Positions 23,340 to 34,298 of a DNA stretch of 64,000 bases are shown piece by piece. The position numbers and the translations under genes are program-made. The notes below the pieces were generated by a model. It saw only the letters and a list, made by a program, of their open reading frames with translations. It searched no databases and was not told where the DNA came from. Origin of the DNA: Opeltia flavorubescens (taxonomy: Eukaryota > Ascomycota > Lecanoromycetes > Teloschistales > Teloschistaceae); NCBI GenBank assembly GCA_000442125.1, contig KE546980.1, positions 558,001 to 622,000 on the forward strand, given 5' to 3'. The stretch's first letter is position 1. Every line of letters starts with the position of its first letter.

Positions 23340-23726
23340 TCATTGCCTATTCCCACGACTTACTTGTTGAGTGGCAACTTCACTCATATCGTTGACGCCT
23401 GCTCTCTGCCCAGCACGACCTCCCTGAGAAACCAATCCAGATTCTCCAACCAAACCCCTCCGTCCCCTGTTACTCTCTCCTCCATGGTTCTGCCCATTCC
23501 CTCTCTCTGCCCGCCCTTTCAGATCCCTTCTCTGTTCCTCTCTCCTTGCTCTCTCTTCATCCTCCCGCTTATATCTCTCTGCGCGTCTTTGAAGAGTGGC
23601 ACGCTTTCTTGCAGTTTCCTCTTCCAGGCCATCGGCGTACTCCACTAGCTGGTTGATGACGGACTTTACGACGGCTTGAGACTCTTTGCGTGCGCGACGA
23701 CGTTGGAAATAATCCCATAACGGCAT
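23340..23726 (-). CDS. Small charged hypothetical protein
   Basis: This single-exon ORF has 128 codons. It begins MPLWDYFQRRRARKESQAVV, then has a helical, highly charged segment (residues 30-75: repeated E/R, such as EETARKRATLQRR), then a Gly/Arg/Asn-rich tail. The first 75 residues could form one long amphipathic helix. I recognise no family. The plausible ATG and regular helix pattern favour a real gene, but it could be a chance ORF in purine-rich DNA. A 3' intron could also change the tail. Confidence 0.4.
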   Translation of the reverse strand: MPLWDYFQRRRARKESQAVVKSVINQLVEYADGLEEETARKRATLQRRAERYKREDEERARREEQRRDLKGRAERGNGQNHGGESNRGRRGLVGESGLVSQGGRAGQRAGVNDMSEVATQQVSRGNRQ

Positions 23727-24163
23727 GATTTGAGGTAGAATTAGGCAGCTGTGAGAAAGTATATAATGCGCAATACTTCGCGATATAAAATGGCGAATAG
23801 TAAAGGTTGAGAAGAAGACGGGGAAAATTTGAGAGACTCATACATCAACATAAAGGTGAGTCGTCGTCAAACTTCCCTATTAAATGACTTGACTTTGTCA
23901 TATATTCTGCGGAGTATGAGTCAACCGGAAACAATGATGATCCACCATGGCTAATAACAATCGATGAACGATTCCAAACAAATCACACGCTATGCGCTGA
24001 CAAGGTATACTGCTAGGAAAAAAGAAAAGAACCGTTCCGTCATGAGCCATTAATATCCTCGTATCCAACCCATATGCCGCCGTTATATACAAGAACCAAG
24101 AATTCGGAGAACTGCACCCCTCAATCGACACCAGACGCCAGAAGGATCACGGTCCCGCTCTCG
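23727..24163. other. Intergenic
   Basis: This is between the small charged ORF and the 3' end of the next minus-strand gene. No gene or RNA is visible. Confidence 0.5.
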
Positions 24164-25644
24164 TTACGCTTTCTCCGAGTCTACATTTGGCGCTTGGCCT
24201 TCTTCACGCTTCGCTGCTTTCTCCTTCTCTAACTCCTTAGCAAGACTACCTTCAGCAGCGTAACCCATCGGTCCATCATCCTCGTGAACTTGCATACCTG
24301 CCCTGACCTCTTCGATATCAGCCCCTTCAGGGGCTGTGGTGGTCGTCGGTCTTGGGGTCGTATCATCAGTAGCCAGCTTCTCGTCTAATTCCTCCATTTC
24401 TTTCTCAGTGAGAGCTCGTTCTTTCTCGAGCCTCACTTCCTTGCCACGCTTGTGGCAATACCAGAAGACGAAAAGGAGGACTGTTAACACTGTCAGTCCA
24501 TGAATCGTCGACAGTCGGTGGGTAAAAAGCACTGCAGGCCCTGATCGAACATACCGAATAGACCTAGCGAATACAGAACGTTCATACCCAGGAAAGCCGG
24601 GAATCTCAATTTCAGGAAATTCATGATGGTCTTCAAAAGTCCTGCTATAGCCCCGGGTTTTGTGACTAGGTCTTTCAGGCTCGGTACTTTGACCTGCATC
24701 CCCATCTTCTCTGCCGCATGTGCACCTTTAGCCATATACTTGGAATTTATGCCTTGTTTCTCCGCCGCCGCAGCAAGCATCTCCGGGCCTATAGACTTCG
24801 TCATCTTCGAGGGGAGCTTCTTAATAAGATCCTGTAGAAAGGATGGAAGGTGTTTGTAGGAGCGTTCTAATTGATTTTCGGAATTGGTGAGAAGGGACTC
24901 GAGATCGTCATAGGCAGTAGGGACGCCGTTCATGAGGTCTTTAAGAACGAGAGTGAATCTGCGATAAAAATCAACAAAGTGGCAAGGAAAGGAGGGACAA
25001 TTGACTGTAATAGACACATACTTTTGTAGCAAGTCCTTGGATTCGTTCGATATCGAAAAAACTCGATTATTCACAGCAGCCAAATTCAACTCGTCCATTA
25101 TAGCCGTCATCTCCTCTTCTTCCTTTTTCGCTTCGGGGTCCGACACCACATGATCCTCATTTGGCTGCGCATCTGAAGGCTTCAAAGCTTCTGCAACACC
25201 CATCAAATCCGTTGCCGCAGCTGTCTGTGCTTTACGTTTGCCATCTCGGCTATCCCTCCTCAAAAAACTCCATTTGAAGGGTCTCTTATGTTCTTTGGGC
25301 TTCTCTTTGGTTTGGTCTGATGTTTCGCCCTCGATAGCAGTCGCAACCTCTTCAGCAGGTGTTTCCGGTGCGCTAGGTAAAGGGACATTCTGGGCATCCT
25401 TCAAGAGGATAAGCTGGCCTTGATTTCCTTCCGTTTCACCAACAACGGGCAGGTCCTGTGGACGTGAAGGGAGTGGTGGTGGACGTTCGGGTAAAGGTGG
25501 TGGTGTTCCCTCAGTCGCTATGCGGTGAAGAAAAGCTTCGTCTTCATCAGTAAGTACTGGCGCTTGAACGTCTTCGGGTTTCTCTTCCGGAGTTTTGACA
25601 GCCGCCTCTTTGCCTTTCTTGGAACCGAAGTAGGACCTCATCAT
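24164..25644 (-). CDS. Fungal single-pass membrane protein, function unknown
   Basis: Exons on the minus strand are 25644..25022, 24958..24555 and 24480..24164 (introns 63 and 74 bp), giving 447 residues. The N-terminal third is disordered and Pro/Glu-rich (PPPLPERPPPLPSRP, an SH3-type ligand pattern). A conserved helical domain follows: LLQKFTLVLKDLMNGVPTAYDDLESLLTNSE at the first splice joint, then FLQDLIKKLPSKM and GPEMLAAAAEKQG. One transmembrane helix is completed by the second splice joint (NVLYSLGLFVLLFVFWYCHKRG), with basic residues after it. The tail is acidic. I recall fungal relatives annotated as ring-like domain proteins, but no RING cysteines are seen. Intron 1 is a stop-free multiple of three. 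Confidence 0.75.
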
Positions 25645-26490
25645 CGTAGTAGTGCTTGCAAATCTACAAGCATGAGTGTAAGTATGCTCATGTATACTTC
25701 CAAAGAAGCTGCTGTGGGCAGATGGAGATATTATCGACTGTTCTTATTCAAAATTCAAGTTTCACTTGAACAAAGCCAAAGTCCCAACCCCTCGATCACG
25801 CGGTGACGCGCACAGCGACGTCATCGTACAAAGGTTATCTCAGTGCGCGCATAAAGATTGACTTCGGGCATCCACTCACCAGTGGGTGCAAGAATTGACG
25901 ATGCACCCGCGCTAAAACTCGAGAGCTTCCTAGCAAAGACAACCGTGGTACAATATTGATTTTGAAGTATGCTTATATATGCTTCGATGATATAGGCTCT
26001 ATAGGAATATTATTCTAGACGTTTTGACGAGTTGATAAACGATAAGTCGTGGGTTCTTCTCTATAGAAAGGAGTTTTTGTGGTGCGGATCCACACCGCGG
26101 GTGCATCATCAATTCTTGCACCCACTGGTGCACTTACTGTAAGCATTTTCGATCGGCTAATCCTGCAACTAGTGTTACGATAACCACTCTTCTCTAGGGT
26201 GACCGTTTGTTTGCGCGCAAAAAGCCGAGTTTTGATATGAACAGTGATCTCTTGAAAACTCCTATATATCGCAAGCCAGAGTCTAATATTACACACTATG
26301 GCTATCCAGGTGCTTTTAATTGAATATACCATTCCCTTGCAGTCCGCAATACGTTTTGACCTCCCAAAAGATATACATCATCGGCGCCCCTTTTCACCAG
26401 GCTAACAAATGCATCAAATAGAATAGTTAAAGAGAGTCGTGAATCAGATCGTGTCTCCCTGTCCGTCATTTGTTTGTTCAAGTAAATCAG
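25645..26490. other. Promoter of the 25644 gene and intergenic DNA
   Basis: Apart from the MITE-like element, the stretch holds the promoter of the membrane-protein gene and the 3' UTR of the mucin-like gene. No ORF is supported. Confidence 0.5.
25877..26130. mobile_element. MITE-like element with 35-bp terminal inverted repeats
   Basis: A 254-bp segment is bounded by near-perfect inverted repeats, 25877-25911 and 26096-26130 (34 of 35 matching), each beginning CACCAGTGGGTGCAAGAATT when read inward. The sequence CACT lies directly outside both ends (25873-25876 and 26131-26134), a possible 4-bp target duplication. Each terminal repeat also contains a 7-bp palindrome (GGGTGCA / TGCACCC). The interior is AT-rich with no ORF. 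Size and layout fit a non-autonomous DNA transposon; the family is not identified. It lies about 230 bp before the ATG of the gene at 25644. Confidence 0.75.
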
Positions 26491-29145
26491 CTATGCCAAG
26501 AAGAGTACTCCAATGGCAATTGCTAAGATGCTGAAGCCAGTGACTTTGGTGCTGCTTGCGGCGCCGGTAAATGGGATTGCACCGGTTGACCCGGGTGGTT
26601 TGGTGCTGCCAATTGCGCTTGCACTACCGACCACTGTGCCAAAGGTAGTTGCCCCAATCGGGCTGTTCCCACCTGGTCCGGGCGTTGGAGAAGCTGGCAC
26701 AGGAGCCGGTGATCCAGCGGCCAAACCAACATTTGAGCTGGAAGCGCCAGGAGCCGGAGGAGCGGTAGTAAAGCCGACTTGTGGAACTGTTACTTGGGTA
26801 TTGAGCAGTGTGGTGCAGCTGCTCGTTACCGGAGCTTGTGGCTGGCCATCGGCGAGCTGAGACACCGGGCATGCATAGGTGACAGTTTGTGAAAGGCTGA
26901 GTATGGTAACAGGTGGAGCGGCACCAGCAGCAGGTGGAGACGTAGCGCCAACAGGAGAGTTACCAGGAGTGCCAGCAACGACTGGCGCAGGGCTGCTACC
27001 AATGGGAGCATTGACACTTGGAGCTGGCGAGGCTGGAGGAAGAGCTGGCGCACTCGTGGTGGGCGCCGGTGCCGGAGGAGTAGGGACCAAAGTGATGGTC
27101 TTAGGCACGTTAGTGATGATTCCAGGGTTCTGAGAGACGTGAGGGGCGCAAATGCCCGCGAGGTAGGACAAAGCACCCTGGACGTCATCATTACTGGCCG
27201 CCCAAGCAGAAACACACTCCTGGACTGTTTTGGTGAAGTCGGCGTCCTGGCAGTAGCAGTTGGAGTCTGAGTTGTCTTTGCAAGTGGTCAGAGTGATCCA
27301 GGTCTTCATACAATTGGGAAGTACAGTTGGACATGGAGCGGAAGGTGATGGAGCCGGAGGGACGGATACTGAGGTCTGTCCAATGGGAGAGTTGCCAGTG
27401 CTCGGGATGGGGGTAGGAGCTGGTGAAGAAGGAACAGGGGTACCCGTAGCTGGAGGGGGAGGAGCTGGAGTGCTTGTCTCTGGTGGTGGCGGAACGCATT
27501 GAGTACAAATAGTAGAGGTTGATGTGCTTGTAATAGTAGAAATCGTGGTGACTATTTGTACAGATGTACTTGTCCCTGAAACGATGGTGTTGGTGACAGG
27601 GCAAGTCGTAAGCGTGGTATAGATACTTCGCGACATTTATCAGTCGAGTTCTTGCATTAGGTGAATTATGACTTACATATTGGTGGTAACGACTGCCTGG
27701 GTAGTGGTTGGGGCCGGAACAGGTATAGAGCTGCTCAGAACGGGAACTGGAATAGACGGGGTTGGGCTTTCTGGGGAGTTGTTGGATGAGCTAGAAACTG
27801 GAACAGGGCTAGTAGTGACTGGAGTTGCTGGTATGGTAGAGGTCGATGGCGTAGAAGCTGGCGGCGCGACACACTTGGTGCAGACTGTCGACGTACTGGT
27901 AATGAAGATCGTAGAAATCGTGGACGTCGTTTCCAGAGAAGTAGTTGTTCCGCTGGTGACAATGTTGGTAACGGGGCATGTGGTCAACGTAGTCACAATT
28001 CTATGAGAAACTTTAGTGTGCTTATGAATGCGGAGTACTTTGCACTTACACTTCGGTTGTCAAAACAGGCACAGTGGTACCAGGGGTGATTGTTGGCGAA
28101 ACAGGTGAGTTTCCAGTGGTGGAAGTCGTAGGAATCGTCTCTACAGGGACAGTTGACTCTGGAATGCTTGACACGGGAGTCGAATACACAGAGGTTAAAG
28201 ATTCAGGCGTCGTGGTCGAAGGGGTCGGTACAATGGCGGTGGATGTGTACGATGAAATTGGAACAGTCTCTGGCGTGGTCTCCGGGGTAGTCACTGGGAC
28301 GGTTGGGCCAGTTGGGCCAGCTGAAGTGGTTGAATTGACAGTGGGGATTGGATATGGCTTTGTTTCTTGAGGTGTTGACAGGATAGGTGAGCTGTAGACA
28401 GGAGTAGAGCTTGGGACTGGAGGCTTTGACGACGCCGGCCCACAATTAAAATTCACACTATGAATGCCAACTTCGCAATCAGATTTCGTATCGGTGTCTG
28501 GAAGCTTGACGATAACATTCTGAGCACCACCGCATTGACTGTTTTTGATCACGGAACCGCCTTTGGAGCAAGACGCGGTCTGCTTGCAAATTTGGCCATT
28601 CTCGTATCCATAGTGAAGTTCAAGGTCGGTATCCTCAGAGGAAGAGACGTGCAGAGTGTCAATAGACATTCCTTTTTGCCCTGAGCCACATGAGATCTGC
28701 GGGCTGCTATTGAGGTCCTTGCTAGCCTTGCCAGAGGCACATTTTCCTCCCTAGGCATGTTAGTAGGTATTCATTGAAGTATAAGGATACGTCCTTGACG
28801 AAATTGTACTTACGGCAAAGTTCTTGGAGCCGCTTCCAGCATATCCACCAAAGGTCCTCTTGGAAAGGCCATTAGTGCATTGCACGTTCTTCCAATTTAA
28901 GTCTCCATAATTCCCAAGGTCACCATTAGGTTGATCATCAAAGCCAAGACCCTTCTCCTGCTTCCCGATACATTGGTTATTGGTGTTGTAAGGGTTGTGG
29001 TACGTGTCAGCGTCAGTCCAACCCTAATGGAGACATCAGATGTCAGTTCTCTTCGAAACGAATTGTCCAAGTAACTTACAGTAGCTGCAACCTGCTGGAT
29101 GGCCAGACCGAGGGCAAGCAGAGTAGAGAGGGAGGCACTCCGCAT
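26491..29145 (-). CDS. Mucin-like GPI cell-surface protein with CFEM-like Cys cluster
   Basis: Exons on the minus strand are 29145..29080, 29023..28814, 28750..28050, 28000..27677 and 27625..26491, giving 811 residues; all joints keep frame. Exon 1 is a signal peptide (22 residues, cut near VAAT). Residues 23-180 form a Cys-containing globular region (GWTDADTYHNPYN, then NFAGGKCASGKASKD) that I cannot assign. A long S/T/P-rich stretch follows. Exons 4 and 5 both begin with the same module (TTLTTCPVTN, then TSTST and CTQC or CTKC). A cluster of seven Cys at about 527-590 (CPTVLPNC, then CYCQDADFTKTVQEC) resembles CFEM. The C-terminus is hydrophobic, as in a GPI signal. This looks like an adhesin or wall protein; the ligand is unknown. 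Confidence 0.8.
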
Positions 29146-30969
29146 GATGGCTATTGGTTAATTGGAACGGACTTTGTACAGTATGATCGAAACGAAAGTG
29201 GGGAATCAGAAAACGAGAGTAACAGAGAGACGGAAAAACGTCAGACTTAGGAAGCGAATGACTCGACTCTTTAAGCAGCAATCAAGCTGCTTACTGGTCA
29301 CAGAAAGAAACAAAAGAAAGAGTAATGAGGTGAAGTTGAGCGAGCAGAACCAACTGATGAGAGAGGCACGGAGAAGTTATATCCAGCTAAGAAACGACGA
29401 CGGCTTCCTGGACATTCCCCTGATTTTGAACCAGGAGTCGGTACGATGAAGAGCATGGCACCTGATGGTCAGCATGACCGATCGGATGGACGGCCTTTGG
29501 CGATTTCGTGTCCAATCAGACATGTTTTCGGAAGCGTCAATGGAGAAGTATACGGGTTCGACGTCTCAATGCGACCAAATCAGGTAATGGGTCCCAAATA
29601 GTAAGCGGCGTGCTGAAACATCCAGCTCCAGTGAGAGGTGGAGAGGTTCGGTGGGTTGAAGGAGCCTCCTGGCGGCCAAGCGCTAAGTATGCAGGAACGA
29701 GGGAGATCTACAGGCGACTGGGTATGGGGGCTCGGGATGGAAGGACCCCTTGTGGTTTCAGGAGTTCGACGCCCCCAATAGAAGCAGACAAGAGCCGAGT
29801 GGGATGCTCAACCTGACTCCACTGTACCCCATCCAGCTGGAGTGTAATTTCCGAGGGCCCGCAACAGGAGACCATTGATGTCTATCATGCGCGCGTCTCG
29901 ATATTTTTAGTAAAGACATCGCCGTTTAGCTACTGCACAACATTTGAATATATCGTTTCCCTGAAGGACATGAACCTGATTCAAATGGATGTGACAGGTC
30001 TGGTCCCAGGTCTCTTTCGCTCGGCTTCTTTCCTTGGGACATCGTTCACGACTTTGCTGCACGTTGGTCACAACAACACAAGCTTAGTCTTGAAACACAC
30101 TATGTGAATTACTTTAGTCGACCTCGACCATACCACAACGCCGCGCTCGCACCTTAGGCGAAGGAGACCATATACCCGCGGTTGAGTGAGTTAACACGAG
30201 CGACGCTACTAACTTGGATCACTCGTTAAGTCGGACTTCCACTCCGGCACCATAGTCAAGCTACCACGGCAATCGTTCTTGATTAAATTTCGTGTAAAGA
30301 GTACGACACGACTAGATCTCACCCAGAGACGAGTCCATGCCGTCTATGCATCTCATTATTATCCGTGGCTTGGTAATCTTACTTGGACTTGGCATCTCAT
30401 GCACTGTTCTCGTCTCGAATCATTCGACATTGCGTTCAACGTTCAAGCTTCCAAGGCACTTTGCAGCTAGCTTTTGTTCGACGACTGCATTAATAATGCT
30501 CTGTGTGATACCCCTATGTGGACGCAGATCGCTGTTCGAAGATAAAGGGCAGTATATCGCGGTATAATGACGGATTAGAGGAGCCATCCCCTTCTATCCA
30601 ACAAGAAATTATCATTAGCCCGCAGTCATTGATGTGTGTTAGTAAGTTGTAAAACAATTGCTGCTGAGCTTCGGGGCTATTCCCTTGTGTGAATCTCTCA
30701 CAGGATATGTTGAACATGTTATACATCATGGAGTAGTTCCTTGTTCGTGAAAGGAGAGATTCTGATTTTCATTTCTTGTTCTTAAGTAAGACACCATCTG
30801 CCCTTCCCAAGAATTCGTTATTCATGAGTTTGAATGAAGGTGTTGATGAGTTTTTGTGGTCAAGGGCTCTTTACAGGGAATCCTTGAGTACCACCTCGAC
30901 CTGCCTATTAGGTAAGCAATCTAGTACGGTAGTTACTGCCGGGCTCGTGAAAAATAGCCTTTTTGGAAG

Positions 30970-30984
30970 GCGGGGCTGCCCCGC
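30970..30984. other. Short perfect GC hairpin
   Basis: GCGGGG-CTG-CCCCGC forms a six-pair stem with a three-base loop in otherwise balanced DNA. It has no T-tract and no neighbouring gene end, so no function is claimed. Confidence 0.4.
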
Positions 30985-31664
30985 TGCTGCCGCAACGGAA
31001 AATCACGACCCTCGAAAAAAAATCACTCTCAGCCTCTTGACACAATGCTGAACTGCGTAAGAAGAATATGTAATGATACATCCCCAGGAAAAGGTGAAAG
31101 GAATGTGCATTTTCTCCATCGAACTGCTGTAGGAACAATTTGATGTGAAAGACATGTGGCAATTGCCATAGGAGTCATACTTTGTCCCGGTATACGTCTA
31201 GTAAGGCATGGGGCGAAAGATGCTAGGCCGGTCTCGCCGCTCAAAGCTCTCATATGAACCACAAAATTAGAAGAAAAACCTATCAATTCAACTGTTGTAG
31301 AATCATATCAAATGCTGTTCCCCTGGTTTTTGATTAGATCGGAGCAGAATTCAACTCGATGTACCGCCCTCTGTGAACTTTAGTTGAAGCCCTGCATGCA
31401 TAGGCGCATACCACGTAGATTGAAGTAAGAGCCGTCTGTGTAGAAAGCGGCCATTATTGGTTCTGAGTTCACCGCCATATGGTGGAGCCAATCAGCGGCT
31501 GTTCCATTAGCGTAGTTCTGCGAGGGTGGAAAATAACATCACTTGGTGATCCTCTGCCTTTCCTTCTCTCCTCTCTTCAAACCACTCAACAGACAACGAA
31601 GTCGCAATACAGAACAATTAAAAAGCATACAAAGTATTCATCCTTAACAATATCGTCGAGAAAC

Positions 31665-31691
31665 ATGCCTCAGGCGATCGCTGGTCTGTAA
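31665..31691 (+). other. Possible upstream ORF (8 codons)
   Basis: ATG in a good context (AAAC before it) opens MPQAIAGL and stops at 31691. It lies about 440 bp before the main ATG at 32129 in a leader-like stretch. Whether it is transcribed is unknown. Confidence 0.3.
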
Positions 31692-32128
31692 TCCCCCAAC
31701 TGGAGGGCATGTGGGTCACACCACCATGTCCTCCAGTTCTGGCCCAGCCCAACGAGTTTTCAATCGATTTTCGACGATATCTTCGACTTTGACTGCTTCA
31801 AAGCGTTCCTGACTCTGGCAATCGAAGTCACAAATATCAATTCTACAGGTCGCGCTCCTCGGTCCTCTGAGACTGCCGAGGGATTGTGGTCTGCTCCATT
31901 CTGATCCCTCCCAACTCTGTTTGCCAGCATCCAAATCTTTATTGCCGCCTATATCTTCATAAGAAATAAATACCTACACCATATCTCGAAGTAATTCCTC
32001 TCCGAGCGCGAATCAACATCCACCTTCTTTGACCTACCTACGCTCACCGGGATCAAACGAATATCCCAGAACGTTACTATTTTCCACTCCGCACCTTCCA
32101 TCTCATTTCAAGCAATAACACCATATCA

Positions 32129-34298
32129 ATGTCTCGTAAGATACAAAGAGATCCGAAGTCGTCGCTGGCGGTGGGTGGAAACACCTCTGCCATCGACTTT
32201 GCTGCGTCTGGCGCCGATGCGAAACATCAAGGCCGACCATACTCAAAAACCACCAATGTTGACGTCGAAATATCCAGACCTTCCAAACCAAATACTAATA
32301 GAGATAGCGACAGCTCTACGTCCGATGCAAGCGACAGCGGAGAAAGCAATTCCGATGATGCGAACTCGGACAACGAAGGTGGAGACGACGCAGATCCAGA
32401 TGTGAGAGCCCCGTTTGACACACATATTACTCCTGACAAGGGTCAGACGGGGCTTCATCAAAATTCAACAAGCATGAAAGGAAAGGAAAACCAGACATTT
32501 GCCGAACAGATCTCCGATCCTAAATCGGGTGGGTCTCTAGGTGGATCGCACAACGATGTTACATCTACCTCCGTGCCGACGGGAGAGGTTCTATCTGATG
32601 ACGATGACTACAACGGCGTTGATCTCATCAGTGAATCCGGAGATGAGGAGCCTGCTGTAGAGCATTTGGAAGAGAAGGCAATCATTGAGTCTGAAGAAGA
32701 TAATATTGGATGTTCGCTTCCTCTATCTCCCCCGAACTCACCATCAGATGCATTCTCGAACTTTTCTGCTGAAATAGGGAACACTGATCTTAACGACAAC
32801 CCATGGCTCACAGAGGACCCTTTCTTCGCAGAACAGATCAACCTTCTCGACCGAACTGACTTTGCGTATGACGCAGATTTCTACGGGCACGCCAATGTAC
32901 TCGATGTCCCAGTCGAAGTGGAAGATGCACCACGCCGCCGAGTTCGCTTTGCTGAGCCTCTTATGCTTACGTCCGTGAATGATACAGCAGGGTCTCAGAA
33001 TTTGAGCGACCTACGATCTTCCTCGAAGCAACTCACAATTAACGAAACTAACAACAAAGAAGTACACCTCGCCGAAAGTGCGCAAAGCTCCTTCGAAGCC
33101 AATGTCCCAAATGGTAGCGTATCTGCTTCTACGACCTTTGACTTGACTAACAACAACGATGCTCAAAGCTCGGCCGGGAGCTCGAGTGGCTATGAAAGTG
33201 GGTTGTAGCTGCTAAAAAGGAACACAATCCTGATGCTGACTTTTGGAATCCGTAGCGGATCAAGGAGAAACCACTGACGAGGAGGACGTCCCAGCATCAG
33301 CAACCACTCGTCCTTCAGCTTTGCTTCGTCATTCAAATTCGGATTTCAATAATCGTCTCGCTACACAACCATTGCCGAAAGCTCCAACATCGAAGCTGCC
33401 ATCTGGTCATCAATGGGGGCCCACGCTTGGCTCATGGGTCGCTGACCCTACCAAGCCGATAGCTATTGTGTCTAGCTGCGGGAATCAGCTTAACGTCTAC
33501 CCTGCTCAGCGACCTTTACGTAGAGAAGGGAAGGTATTTCCGACCATTGCGAGCAGTGGTCAGAGTAGCACACAAACAAGCCCTCGCACCTCGTTACCCG
33601 CACTGGCCACGCCGTTTCTTGCCGCTGCCACCGATGAGAGTGAAGTGGAACGCAGTGACATGTCGAGCCAGGGTATTTCCACGCCAATGCTGAGTGCCCG
33701 TCCAAACCTGATGATGTCTGGTCTTGGCCTTGGTAGAGCGAATCTCCTTAGTGGCCACGCGCTTGGCCCACCAGAGGCTTTCTTTCCCTTTCAGAGTATT
33801 GGAGTCGATGGCCAGATGGTCCTTGATGGGCCCGGTGTTGACGATGATGAAGACGACGACGATGACGACGAGGGCGAGGCCCTGCTTAAAATGGAGGACT
33901 TCTTCGATTTCGGAGAAGATTCGGAGGATAGCGTCGGACAGGAGGGTAATGGAACGGAGAGCTTTCAAAGATCGATCGTTGACATTTCTGACCTTACTGA
34001 CACGGACGCCACTCCTACGGCATCCCCAACTACACCAAAATCGAATCAAACCCTTCTTGACCGCCTTGATAATGGAGTAGTCACTGCCTTCCGGCGTAAC
34101 CAGTATAATCACAACGCAAGTGAGCACCAGCCATCGAGTGCGTCATCCTTCCGTGTGCCAAATGCATTCAAGGGGAATGCATTTGTTGCCGCTAACAACC
34201 TGGGCGAGTTCAGAAAGAGGAAGTTGAATGATGACTTTGGTCCATCAGCACTGACGAGTCAGGCATTCCCAAAGAGGAGGATCGTGGATCCATCATGA
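32129..34298 (+). CDS. Acidic conserved fungal protein, probably nuclear
   Basis: Two exons, 32129..33197 and 33256..34298, join in phase 1 across a 58-bp intron with a textbook GCTGAC branch site and TAG acceptor; the donor is GTGGGT. The product has 703 residues and is largely disordered. Acidic blocks with Ser dominate the N-terminal half, including GVDLISESGDEEP and EEKAIIESEED, followed by RRRVRFAEPL. The second half has a conserved-looking core, WGPTLGSWVADPTKPIAIV, then LGPPEAFFPFQSIG, a run of about ten D/E, and a basic C-terminus (FRKRKL, PKRRIV) that could be nuclear signals. I have seen similar layouts in filamentous fungi but recognise no named function; chromatin or transcription is a guess. 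Confidence 0.7.

Larger units (their letters stand above)
29146..32128. other. Long divergent intergenic region (about 3 kb)
   Basis: The region separates two divergent genes. I find no ORF with family features, no tRNA and no clear transposon. A GC-rich hairpin lies at 30970-30984. CCAAT-type motifs occur near 31455 and 31487. From about 31560 the pyrimidine- and A-rich sequence looks like the leader of the 32129 gene. Confidence 0.45.

Noticed and set aside
23268-23648. 126-codon plus-strand ORF
   Set aside because: It is antisense to the charged small protein and rich in S/P/L, as expected for the complement of purine-rich codons.
26513-27502. Plus-strand Gly/Val/Ala-rich ORFs opposite the mucin-like gene
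   Set aside because: They are the complement of Pro/Thr/Ser-rich repeats and appear only because that sequence lacks stops in the antisense frame.
30140-30250. tRNA-like GC-rich stretch
   Set aside because: I could not fold a cloverleaf and there is no GTTCRANYC box. No tRNA was found anywhere in the window.
33840-33872. GAT/GAC microsatellite
   Set aside because: It encodes the Asp/Glu run of the acidic conserved protein and is explained by coding sequence.
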